A model generated the notes under the pieces. It made no database searches, was not told the DNA's origin, and was given only the letters and a program-made list of their open reading frames with translations. 64,000 bases of DNA. Origin: Maricaulis sp039978735. Its GTDB lineage: Bacteria; Pseudomonadota; Alphaproteobacteria; Caulobacterales; Maricaulaceae. Of the stretch, positions 19,253 to 27,786 are shown piece by piece. Positions within the stretch are counted from its first letter, which is position 1, and every line of letters begins with the position of its first letter. The position numbers were made by a program, and so were the translations under genes. The stretch lies in assembly GCF_039978735.1 (NCBI RefSeq), contig NZ_JBDWAS010000007.1, forward strand, positions 69,559-133,558. Direction: 5' to 3'.

Positions 19253-19702
19253 ATGGCCAAGCCAGAACTGGGAAGTAAGCGCGCCTGCCCTAGCTGCGGC
19301 GCCAAATTCTACGATCTGGGCCGTCGTCCGGCTCGTTGTCCGAAGTGCGAGACCGAGTTCGATCCCGAGCTCGAGGATCCGCGCCTGAAGGCAGCACCGG
19401 CCCCGGGGCCGGAGGAAGAGGACGAGACGCCGGTCAAAAAGGCGCCGGCCGATGATGACGGCTATGGCGACGAGGACGACGACACGCCGGAAGTCGACGC
19501 CGAAGCCGATCGCATCCCCGATGACGACGATGATGATGACGACGAGAACGGTTCGGGGCTGAGCGATGATCTGCCGGACGATTTCGACGATGACGATGTC
19601 AGTGATGACGATGATGACGACGACTCGACCAAGGTCCTGATCGACGAGGAAGACGACGAGGATTTCGCCGGCTTCTCGATCGAGGATGAAGAGGACATCT
19701 AG
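19253..19702 (+). CDS. TIGR02300 (FYDLN-acid) family protein: zinc-ribbon plus poly-acidic tail
   Basis: 149 residues. Residues 1-45 form a compact zinc ribbon: RACPSCGAKFYDLGRRPARC then PKCETEF, i.e. two CxxC pairs, with the family-defining FYDL. From about residue 50 to the end the protein is extraordinarily acidic, with runs of six to eight Asp, a disordered tail that could mimic DNA or bind basic partners or cations. Function is unknown in the family, which is alphaproteobacterial and regularly sits beside aroA, as here. AAGGGAAG precedes the ATG. Confidence 0.88.
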   Translation: MAKPELGSKRACPSCGAKFYDLGRRPARCPKCETEFDPELEDPRLKAAPAPGPEEEDETPVKKAPADDDGYGDEDDDTPEVDAEADRIPDDDDDDDDENGSGLSDDLPDDFDDDDVSDDDDDDDSTKVLIDEEDDEDFAGFSIEDEEDI

Positions 19703-19740
19703 GTCGTTCCGGTCATCTGCATTTGACGCGCAAAAGAGGC

Positions 19741-19769
19741 TTGATCCCGGGGAAAACCGGGACTAGTTT
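19741..19769 (+). promoter_or_regulatory. Probable promoter of tRNA-Ala
   Basis: TTGATC (19741-19746), 17-base spacer, TAGTTT (19764-19769), about 40 bases upstream of the tRNA. The spacer contains a small CCCGG/CCGGG dyad. The assignment is by consensus only. Confidence 0.45.
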
Positions 19770-19809
19770 CCGCGCTCCTCGCCGGGACCCAATCCGGCGG
19801 ACAGGATAA

Positions 19810-19885
<76 letters not shown>

Positions 19886-19890
19886 CCCTT

Positions 19891-20078
19891 CGCCCTGCGG
19901 GCTTCGGGTGGTAAACCACCCGCAGCGCGCACTTGGGGCGAAGCGGTGTCCCCCGAAGCCTTGGCGAAGGGGGACTGTCGAGGACAAACTCCCACCCATC
20001 CCCGCCACCGCCCTGCGGGCTTCGGGTGGTAAACCACCCGCAGCGCGCACTTGGGGCGAAGGGGGACTGTCGAGGACA
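19891..20078 (+). repeat. Duplicated intergenic repeat, second copy with internal 26-base deletion
   Basis: Copy 1 spans 19891-19986 (96 bases) and copy 2 spans 20009-20078 (70 bases). They are identical except that copy 2 lacks 26 bases (19944-19969 of copy 1), which are bounded in copy 1 by the 7-base direct repeat GGCGAAG (19937-19943 and 19963-19969), so the loss looks like slippage between these. Inside each copy is the dyad GGGTGGT-aa-ACCACCC. It lies between the tRNA and its terminator, so it would be in the tRNA precursor trailer. Confidence 0.85.
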
Positions 20079-20096
20079 GGCTCTGCGGCCGCACCA

Positions 20097-20723
20097 TCAA
20101 ACCCCGCCCTCCGGCGGGGTTTTTGCTTTTCCGGCCTCGAGCTCCTGTTTGAGCTGCTGCCGCTGATCCTGCAGCCCGTCGGGATAGTCGGCGACATCGC
20201 CGTATTCGAGAAAACCGTCATAGCGCCTGTGGGTTCCGGCCACCCGCGCGGCATGCTTGATGGGGCACCAGTACTGTTCGGTCCGTGACGCGATTTCCGC
20301 CACATAGGCCAGTACGCCGTTGGCGTAGGCACAGTAGAGGCAGTTCAGCTTCTGGATCACATTGAGGTAGGGCAGCTTGTGCCGGTCGAAGACGACATAG
20401 TCGCGCCGGCGGACACGGGCGAGGCCGTAAACCCTGAAGCAGATGGACTGGTACAGGCTGGCAAAGGCGTCGAGCGCCGCAATCGGCAGGACGACGATGT
20501 AGATGAAGGGCGCCGTGAGCACGGCCATGACGCCCGAGGCGAAGAGATAGCGGTGCAGTCCGATCTTCAGCGCCTGCTGCCGTTTGCGGACGCGGCGTGA
20601 AATCACCACCCGCCCCCGGCGCATGCGATAGCCAAAGGCGCGGCGCCGTTCGGCGAGCCGGTCTTCCAGCTCCGCTTCAAGCGTGCGAATTCTGGCAATC
20701 AGGTCGTCGATCTCGGCTCTCAT
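20097..20723 (-). CDS. Conserved membrane protein of unknown function with CxxC and WCPIKH motifs
   Basis: 208 residues from ATG 20723, which has GGAG six bases upstream. Residues 1-30 are a charged helix likely to form a coiled coil (EIDDLIARIRTLEAELEDRL). After a very basic stretch, residues of about 58-95 hold hydrophobic segments (LFASGVMAVLTAPFIYIVVL and onward). Then comes KLNCLYCAYANGVLAYVAEI and RTEQYWCPIKHA: three cysteines and a histidine able to form a metal or redox site. I recall similar proteins in marine proteobacteria but know no function. The reading frame ends inside the tRNA-Ala terminator hairpin. Confidence 0.75.
   Translation of the reverse strand: MRAEIDDLIARIRTLEAELEDRLAERRRAFGYRMRRGRVVISRRVRKRQQALKIGLHRYLFASGVMAVLTAPFIYIVVLPIAALDAFASLYQSICFRVYGLARVRRRDYVVFDRHKLPYLNVIQKLNCLYCAYANGVLAYVAEIASRTEQYWCPIKHAARVAGTHRRYDGFLEYGDVADYPDGLQDQRQQLKQELEAGKAKTPPEGGV
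20100..20124 (+). terminator. Terminator of tRNA-Ala, overlapping the end of an opposing gene
   Basis: Stem ACCCCGCC / GGCGGGGT (20101-20108, 20113-20120) with CTCC loop and T5 tail on the plus strand. The same bases encode the last residues (KTPPEGGV) of the minus-strand gene ending at 20097. Confidence 0.85.
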
Positions 20724-20847
20724 GGCGATCTCCGCGGCAGGGCGGCTCGCATGATAGCGCGATCGGGAAGGCTTGTCTGACGGCCCGTCCGGGCTGTGAC
20801 AAAACGCCTGACGGCCCGGACGGAGCGAACCCCGTCCAGGCCGGTTA

Positions 20848-21312
20848 TCAGGCCGCGTCGGTCGCCGGCTCGCCGGCGAGGACGGCATGGACAGCTTCGT
20901 TGTCCGGAGCCGCGCGAAGCCGCTGACGCACATCCTCGCGGCGCAGGAGCCGGGAGACCCGGGCCAGCGCCTTGAGGTGTTCCGCACCGGCATCCTCCGG
21001 TGCGATCAGCATGAAGATGAGATCGGCAGGGCGGCCGTCGATCGACTCGAAATCCACCGGCGTGCGCAGGCGCGCGAAAATGCCGACCACGGTGTCGATA
21101 CCGGCCAGACGGGCGTGCGGAATCGCAACACCCTGGCCGACACCGGTGGAGCCGAGCCGTTCGCGCTGGAGGACCGCGTCGAAAATTGCGCGCGCCGGCT
21201 GACCGGTGAGGTCGGCCGCCAGGTCGGACATGGCCTGCAGGGCCTGTTTCCGGCTGGACGCACCCAGATCGACATGCACCCCCCCGCTGGGGATCAAATC
21301 AGCTAACGCCAT
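20848..21312 (-). CDS. ptsN: PTS IIA-like nitrogen-regulatory protein PtsN (EIIA-Ntr)
   Basis: 154 residues. Phosphorylatable regulator of the nitrogen phosphotransferase system, linking PTS phosphorylation to potassium, nitrogen and sigma-54 physiology. The active-site histidine is H66 in GQGVAIPHARLAGI; the following region LRTPVDFESIDGRPADLIFM and LIAPEDAGAEHLKALARVSR match the IIA-fructose fold. The start at 21312 (MALADLIPSGGV) is chosen because the upstream in-frame extension overlaps hpf non-conservedly. It is 28 bases downstream of hpf, in the usual rpoN-hpf-ptsN order. Confidence 0.93.
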   Translation of the reverse strand: MALADLIPSGGVHVDLGASSRKQALQAMSDLAADLTGQPARAIFDAVLQRERLGSTGVGQGVAIPHARLAGIDTVVGIFARLRTPVDFESIDGRPADLIFMLIAPEDAGAEHLKALARVSRLLRREDVRQRLRAAPDNEAVHAVLAGEPATDAA

Positions 21313-21340
21313 GCTTCGCTTCTCGTTGCTGGGCCGGTTG

Positions 21341-21970
21341 CTACTCGGCCGGCTCCGGTCGGTCAACTCGGGAGGGGTCGACCCAGCCAATATGCCCGTC
21401 AGGGCGGCGATACACGATGTTCAGACCGCCATTGGCCGCGTTGCGGAACATCAGGAAGGGCGAATCCGCCGCATCCAGTTCCAGCGAGGCCATGCCGACC
21501 GTCAGCGTACGCACCTCGCCCGGCCGCTCGGCAATCACGATGGGCTCCGGTGCACCGGTTGCGGGTGCGCCGTGATCCTCGTCATCGTCGAAATCGTCTT
21601 CGTTCCAGGTATCGGGACTGCCCTTGAGCACGACAATCTGAAGCGACTCGGCCGGAAGTTCGGCCTTGTTCGCATTGTGGTGGTTCTTCAGTTTCCGCTT
21701 GTAGCGGCGGAGGCGCTTCTCCAGGCGCTCCATCGTGTTTTCCGCTGCCTTGTAGGCATCGTCGGCTTCGCCGTGTGCCTGCAGCATGGCGCCCGAGGGC
21801 AGATGTACCGAACAGTCGACGCGAAAGCCGATGCCCTCGCGCGAGATCGATACATAGGCTTCGCCCGGACGATTGAAGTATTTGGATACGCCGTCTTCAA
21901 CCCGCGACAGGATCTGTTCCCGCAGCGCGTCGCTGACGTCGATACCCTTGCTGACCACCTGTATTTGCAT
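21341..21970 (-). CDS. hpf: Ribosome hibernation promoting factor, long form
   Basis: 209 residues. The N-terminal ribosome-binding domain starts MQIQVVSKGIDVSDALREQI with VSKYFNRPGEAYVSI and ends in a basic strip around KRLRRYKRKLKNHH. The C-terminal domain SPFLMFRNAANGGLNIVYRR is the dimerisation module of long HPFs that pair 70S ribosomes into 100S. ATG 21970 has AAGGAG close upstream; another ATG seven codons earlier lacks a site. Located between rpoN and ptsN. Confidence 0.93.
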   Translation of the reverse strand: MQIQVVSKGIDVSDALREQILSRVEDGVSKYFNRPGEAYVSISREGIGFRVDCSVHLPSGAMLQAHGEADDAYKAAENTMERLEKRLRRYKRKLKNHHNANKAELPAESLQIVVLKGSPDTWNEDDFDDDEDHGAPATGAPEPIVIAERPGEVRTLTVGMASLELDAADSPFLMFRNAANGGLNIVYRRPDGHIGWVDPSRVDRPEPAE

Positions 21971-22156
21971 GCGCTCCTTCCCGCTGGCCATACACCAGCA
22001 CGTGAGGCGTTGACATCACGGTGCCGCCCCTCCCCGGAAAGCGGGCGGAACCTAGTCGCGGGGTGGGCCGGGAGTCAATGCGTGTGTACTCCGGTCAGCC
22101 GACGAACCGCGACTGCGGCGGATGGGGGTCCGCCGGGGCGCTTGTTCAGGCCTTCC

Positions 22157-23668
<1,512 letters not shown>

Positions 23669-23705
23669 GTGAACCTCTGTTTGGTACGTTTCCTGCAGAG
23701 GTTAA

Positions 23706-24473
23706 TCAGGCAAAACTTTCTCCGAGATAAACGCGGCGCACGTCCGGGTCGGCCCGGATCTCCGCCGGCGAACCCTCGAACAGCACCTCACCCTCGTGGA
23801 TGATCGTTGCTCTGTCAGTGATTTCAAGGGTTTCACGGACGTTGTGGTCGGTAATGAGAATGCCGATTCCGCGCTCGCGCAGAAAGCGGATCAGGTCGCG
23901 GATATCGGTGATTGCAAGCGGATCGATGCCCGCGAAGGGCTCGTCGAGCAGCATGAAGGAGGGGCGAGTCGCCAGGGCGCGGGCGATTTCCACCCGCCGT
24001 CTCTCCCCGCCCGACAGCGAGGGCGCCGGGGCGTCGCGCAGGTGGGCGATGCGCAGCTCTTCCAGCAACTGGTTCACCAGTTCGTGGCGTGCATCCCGAT
24101 CTTTTTCAACGACTTCCGCGACAGCCAGCACGTTCTGCTCGACTGTCATGCCGTGAAAGATCGATTTTTCCTGGGGCAGGTATCCGATGCCCAGACGGGC
24201 CCGCTGATACATGGGCAGGCGGGTGATGTCCTCACCGTCCAGGAGGATTCGGCCGTAATCCGCCTCCACCAGCCCGGTAATCATATAAAAGCACGTGGTC
24301 TTGCCGGCGCCGTTCGGGCCGAGCAGTCCGGCGACCTCGCCGCGCTCGAGCGAAACCGACACGCCTTTCACGACCGGGCGCTTGCCATAGGCCTTGCCGA
24401 TCTTCTCGACAACGAGTCCGTCGCCGGTCGCGGTTTCGGGCGCAGGGGCCGGATGGAATTCGCTGAAGGCCAT
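23706..24473 (-). CDS. lptB: LPS export ABC transporter ATP-binding protein LptB
   Basis: 255 residues. Walker A GLLGPNGAGKTT, Q-loop region YLPQEKSIFHGMTVEQNVLA, signature LSGGERRRVEIARAL and Walker B FMLLDEPFAGIDP are all intact. YLPQ.SIF is characteristic of LptB among ABC ATPases. It powers LPS extraction from the inner membrane with LptFG, not in this window. ATG 24473 (MAFSEF) is chosen; the same frame runs 38 codons further into lptA without conservation. Seven bases separate it from lptA. Confidence 0.96.
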   Translation of the reverse strand: MAFSEFHPAPAPETATGDGLVVEKIGKAYGKRPVVKGVSVSLERGEVAGLLGPNGAGKTTCFYMITGLVEADYGRILLDGEDITRLPMYQRARLGIGYLPQEKSIFHGMTVEQNVLAVAEVVEKDRDARHELVNQLLEELRIAHLRDAPAPSLSGGERRRVEIARALATRPSFMLLDEPFAGIDPLAITDIRDLIRFLRERGIGILITDHNVRETLEITDRATIIHEGEVLFEGSPAEIRADPDVRRVYLGESFA

Positions 24474-24480
24474 GCCGGTT

Positions 24481-25074
24481 CTATCCATCCGTCTCTTCGG
24501 TGCCGCCGCCATTGCCTTCGCCCTCATCCGGGTCGGCAGCCTCTTCATTGCCACGCGGATGGATGACCATGCGCACGCGGGCGCCATCGCCGGCTTCGCC
24601 GAAGGAGGAGTTTCCGGTCACCAGATCGGTCACGAACCGCGTCGCGGTGAACACGTCCTCGCCCTGGGTGATGACGACATCGCCGGTCAGGGTGATGGTT
24701 TCCTCGGCCAGAAGATAGACGCCGCGATCGCCGCGCGCGCGCTGTTCCGGCGTGGTGTAGAAGACATTCCCGGTCGCCACGATGCGCTCGATATTGCCCA
24801 GGTTTCCGGTCGGGCCCGAGCCGGTGCTCTGGCCGTCGAAGAAGACCTCGATCCGGTCGGCGCGCAGGCTGCTGGTCCCCTGCACGACATTGACATTGCC
24901 GGTCCACACGGCCCGGTTTTCCGGGTTGAACAGCTCGGAATGGTCCGCCTCGATGTCCAGCGGCAGACGGGAATCGCCGATCTGGGCCAGGCTGGCCGAT
25001 GTCAGGGCTGTCGGGGCCAGGACGAGAGCGACCAGTACGGCGGCGCAGGCCCGGAGTGCTGTCAGTCGCATCAT
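24481..25074 (-). CDS. lptA: LPS transport periplasmic protein LptA
   Basis: 197 residues. Signal peptide 1-30 (LTALRACAAVLVALVLA... ASLAQ). The OstA/LptA beta-jellyroll follows: LPLDIEADHSELFNPENR, GTSSLRADRIEVFF, RIVATGNVFYTTPEQRARG and ETITLTGDVVITQG. LptA multimerises into the periplasmic LPS bridge. The C-terminal tail is rich in Glu/Gly and likely disordered. Its ATG overlaps the lptC stop (ATGA). Confidence 0.93.
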   Translation of the reverse strand: MMRLTALRACAAVLVALVLAPTALTSASLAQIGDSRLPLDIEADHSELFNPENRAVWTGNVNVVQGTSSLRADRIEVFFDGQSTGSGPTGNLGNIERIVATGNVFYTTPEQRARGDRGVYLLAEETITLTGDVVITQGEDVFTATRFVTDLVTGNSSFGEAGDGARVRMVIHPRGNEEAADPDEGEGNGGGTEETDG

Positions 25075-25772
25075 TCGCTTCCTTCTTCTTGCGCGGCGCG
25101 CGACAGATCGGTGCGCTCCTGAACGAGAGTCATGCGGACGTTTCCGTCAAAAATCAAAAGATCCCCGCCTTCGCGGATTTCATAGCTGTCGGCCCGGATC
25201 GTGCCCATAGGCCCCGAACCTTCGACCGGCCGCTCGCCGACGACCCGCGCCTCGCGCAGGAAAATCCGCGCATGCTCAGAGGCGAAGCTGTAGCCGTCAT
25301 CGGTGTCCAGATTGACGTCGGAATAGAGGTCCAGCACCCGGTTATTGGCATCATAGCGGCCGGTCTGCGCCAGCACGCTGGAGGCATCGGTCTCCAGGAA
25401 ATCATAGTCCAGGCGCGGACGTTCCAGATCGGTGATGTCCGGCGCCCCGCCCCGCTGGCGGATCGCGGCGTCGGCGGTCAGGACATAGGGGATGAGCGCG
25501 TCGTCACGCCCCACAAAGCGCGGATTGACCATGCGGCTGTCCGAGCTGACCATCTCGGTCTTGCCGGCGACGCTGCCCTGGCTGCCCATGATCAGCTGCA
25601 CGACCAGCAGGACTGCGATCGCTGCGGCAGCAATCATGAAGCCCAGGCGCAGCCGCCGCACGAATGCCGTACGCCGCCGGGCGACGCCGAGCGCCAGCGC
25701 ACGGCGCGGTTCCCAGCTGCCGTGATGGGGGGGCTGAAAGGCCTCGAGGCCGGGGTTGGCAGTCACGCTCAT
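25071..25772 (-). CDS. lptC: LPS export ABC transporter periplasmic protein LptC
   Basis: 233 residues. Basic cytoplasmic N-terminus of about 42 residues (ARRRTAFVRRLRLG), one membrane anchor (FMIAAAAIAVLLVVQLIMG), then a periplasmic jellyroll domain (LTADAAIRQRGG, YDANNRVLDLYSDVNL, YEIREGGDLLIFDGNVRM). LptC couples LptBFG to LptA. It opens the lptC-lptA-lptB operon and ends with a four-base overlap with lptA. 89 bases separate it from rnd. Confidence 0.92.
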   Translation of the reverse strand: MSVTANPGLEAFQPPHHGSWEPRRALALGVARRRTAFVRRLRLGFMIAAAAIAVLLVVQLIMGSQGSVAGKTEMVSSDSRMVNPRFVGRDDALIPYVLTADAAIRQRGGAPDITDLERPRLDYDFLETDASSVLAQTGRYDANNRVLDLYSDVNLDTDDGYSFASEHARIFLREARVVGERPVEGSGPMGTIRADSYEIREGGDLLIFDGNVRMTLVQERTDLSRAAQEEGSE

Positions 25773-25861
25773 GAGCCGTCAATGGTTGGCGGCGTCCGGC
25801 GCAGTGCCGGGCGCGGCAGTAGAAAGACCAGTCTTCGCAGGCCTTTTCAAGGCAATCCGGT

Positions 25862-26476
25862 TCAGGTGTGCGCGAAAATGTCGGTTTCCGGCCAGCCGGC
25901 CAGATCGAGCTTTGCGCGCGTCGGCAGGAAGTCGAAACAGGCCTTGGCGAGCGCCATGCGGTCCTCGCGCTCCAGCATCAGGGTCAGCCGGTCGCGCAGG
26001 GCATGCAGATGCAGTACGTCGGAGGCGGCATATTCCAGCTGCGCCGGGCTCAGCTCGTCCGCGCCCCAGTCCGAGCTCTGCTGCTGCTTGTTCATGTCGA
26101 CGCCGACAAGCTCGCGCGTCACGTCCTTCAAACCGTGCCGGTCGGTATAGGTACGGCACAGTTTTGAGGCAATTTTGGTGCAGAAAACGGGCGCCAATGT
26201 CACACCAAGGTAGCGTTCGACCATCGCCACATCGAAACGGGCGAAGTGCAGGATCTTCTCGGTGCCCGGATCCGACAGCAGCGCCTTCAGGTTCGGACAG
26301 TCATAGGTCTTGCGGTCCATCTGCACGACATGCGCGTCGCCATCGCCGGCCGACAATTGCACCACGCACAGCATGTCCCGCGTCAGCGACAGACCCATCG
26401 TTTCGGTGTCGACGGCAACGGCCGGGCCGAGGTCGAGGCCGGCGGGCAGGTCGCCCTTGTGGTAGTGCACGGTCAT
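25862..26476 (-). CDS. rnd: Ribonuclease D (short, catalytic domain only)
   Basis: 204 residues. A DnaQ-like 3'-5' exonuclease acting on tRNA and other structured RNA. The DEDD residues appear as VDTETMGL (motif I), LHFARFDVAMVERYLG (II) and YAASDVLHLHALRDRL (III, DEDDy). It lacks the HRDC domains of E. coli RNase D; this short form is normal in alphaproteobacteria. ATG 26476 has AAGGAAATC upstream. It is 30 bases past the SGNH-like gene, possibly co-transcribed. Confidence 0.9.
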   Translation of the reverse strand: MTVHYHKGDLPAGLDLGPAVAVDTETMGLSLTRDMLCVVQLSAGDGDAHVVQMDRKTYDCPNLKALLSDPGTEKILHFARFDVAMVERYLGVTLAPVFCTKIASKLCRTYTDRHGLKDVTRELVGVDMNKQQQSSDWGADELSPAQLEYAASDVLHLHALRDRLTLMLEREDRMALAKACFDFLPTRAKLDLAGWPETDIFAHT

Positions 26477-26507
26477 GATCGGATTTCCTTGCTCGTGAAG
26501 ACCGGTC

Positions 26508-27776
26508 CTAGCGCCGCGACGCCGCCGGCGCAATGCGCTCGAGCTTGTCGTCCAGGCTGCGCCGGTCGTCGCGGTTGAGGAATTGCGGAGGCGACACCTC
26601 GGGCTCCGGCCGGGTCCGTTCCAGATCGTCGAACATGGCCGTCGCCGCCTGTCCGTCCGGACGCTCCAGCCAGGCCTGCCGCCGTTCACGCAGCGCATCG
26701 GCGGTCGAGGCGGCGGTCTGCGGCGTCAGCCTTACGCCGAAGGGAACGGTACCCGAGGGCGCTTCGATCCGTTCCAGCCGCATGCGCTCCAGCATCGCCT
26801 GACCGACATGCGGCAGATAGTGCGAGGGCTCGTAGAAGGCGGGGTGTGCGCCGGTCTGTTCCGGTCCCGGCGCTGGCTGCCGGGCGAAGGGCTGGAAGCC
26901 CGAAAAGTCCCACAGCACGGCGCCGCCACCGGGCACGCAGGCCTCGACCGGCTCGCGGTCGGCATAGGCTTCGAAGGTCTCTGCCAGCAATTGCCGGAAG
27001 GCGAGATATTCGTCCAGCTCGCCTGCGCGGACCATCGCTTCCTCGCGCCAGGCATGCAGGGGGTGAATGAAGCCCGTCACCTGGATGCCGGAGGCGGTCA
27101 ATGCATCGAGCACGTCCTGGAACATCATCAGGCGTTCCGGATCGAAGGTGTAGCCCTGATACCAGGAATAGATGCCGCGCGAGCCGCTCTCATAGCGCTC
27201 GCGCTGGGCGCCGGCCGGATAGGTGTCGGCCCAGGGCATGCGAGGTTCGCCGCCGGTCAGATTGTCGGCGATCAGCTGCAGCGAGGCGCCGAACGTGTTG
27301 GGCGACAGCGAGACGCGGGCGAGCGACAGCCAGCGGCGACCGTCGGTCAGCGCCGACAGCCAGTAGGTCGCCTTGGCCTTGGAGTGGACGCCGAACTCGT
27401 CGAGATCGAGCCCGATGACCACGCAGCGCAGCTCCTCATTCCGCGCCGCCAGGGCCGCGGCCTGGGACAGTTCGAAGATGTTCGTGCCGCGCATTCCGGC
27501 GTTGTAGATGCCGCCGGGCCAGTGTTCCGGCTGGTGCGGGAAACCATCCACCGTGCGCGACGAACCCAGCAGGATGGCCCGGTCGCCGCCCCGTGCCAGC
27601 CGGTCGGCGACATGCACCCGTCCACCGTCTTCCAGCAGGCGCGTATCGCGCGCCGTCAGGCCGGGAATGTCCGGTGCGCCGGTGATGCCGAACGGATCGA
27701 CAAGCGCGTTGAACCCGCCGAACAGGGCCAGGCCGGCGAAAAGGGCGATCAGCAATGTCGAGGCGTAGCGCGTCAT
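26508..27776 (-). CDS. Exported AlgJ/AlgX-like SGNH-type protein partnered with MBOAT acyltransferase
   Basis: 422 residues with an N-terminal membrane segment (TLLIALFAGLALFGGFNAL). AILLGSSRTVDGF resembles the block I GxS of SGNH acyl hydrolases, followed by YNAGMRGTNIFELSQAAALA and VVIGLDLDEFGVHSK. In the AlgI/AlgJ and PatA/PatB pairs an MBOAT passes an acyl group across the membrane to such a periplasmic protein, which acetylates a polysaccharide. The MBOAT gene lies ten bases upstream. The substrate here is unknown; proximity to lpt genes hints at, but does not prove, an envelope polysaccharide. A catalytic Asp-His pair could not be located confidently. Confidence 0.75.
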   Translation of the reverse strand: MTRYASTLLIALFAGLALFGGFNALVDPFGITGAPDIPGLTARDTRLLEDGGRVHVADRLARGGDRAILLGSSRTVDGFPHQPEHWPGGIYNAGMRGTNIFELSQAAALAARNEELRCVVIGLDLDEFGVHSKAKATYWLSALTDGRRWLSLARVSLSPNTFGASLQLIADNLTGGEPRMPWADTYPAGAQRERYESGSRGIYSWYQGYTFDPERLMMFQDVLDALTASGIQVTGFIHPLHAWREEAMVRAGELDEYLAFRQLLAETFEAYADREPVEACVPGGGAVLWDFSGFQPFARQPAPGPEQTGAHPAFYEPSHYLPHVGQAMLERMRLERIEAPSGTVPFGVRLTPQTAASTADALRERRQAWLERPDGQAATAMFDDLERTRPEPEVSPPQFLNRDDRRSLDDKLERIAPAASRR

Positions 27777-27786
27777 CCCTGTCCCC

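Noticed and set aside
19891..20078. CRISPR array
   Set aside because: Only two unequal copies of a 70-96 base unit, no regular spacers and no cas genes.
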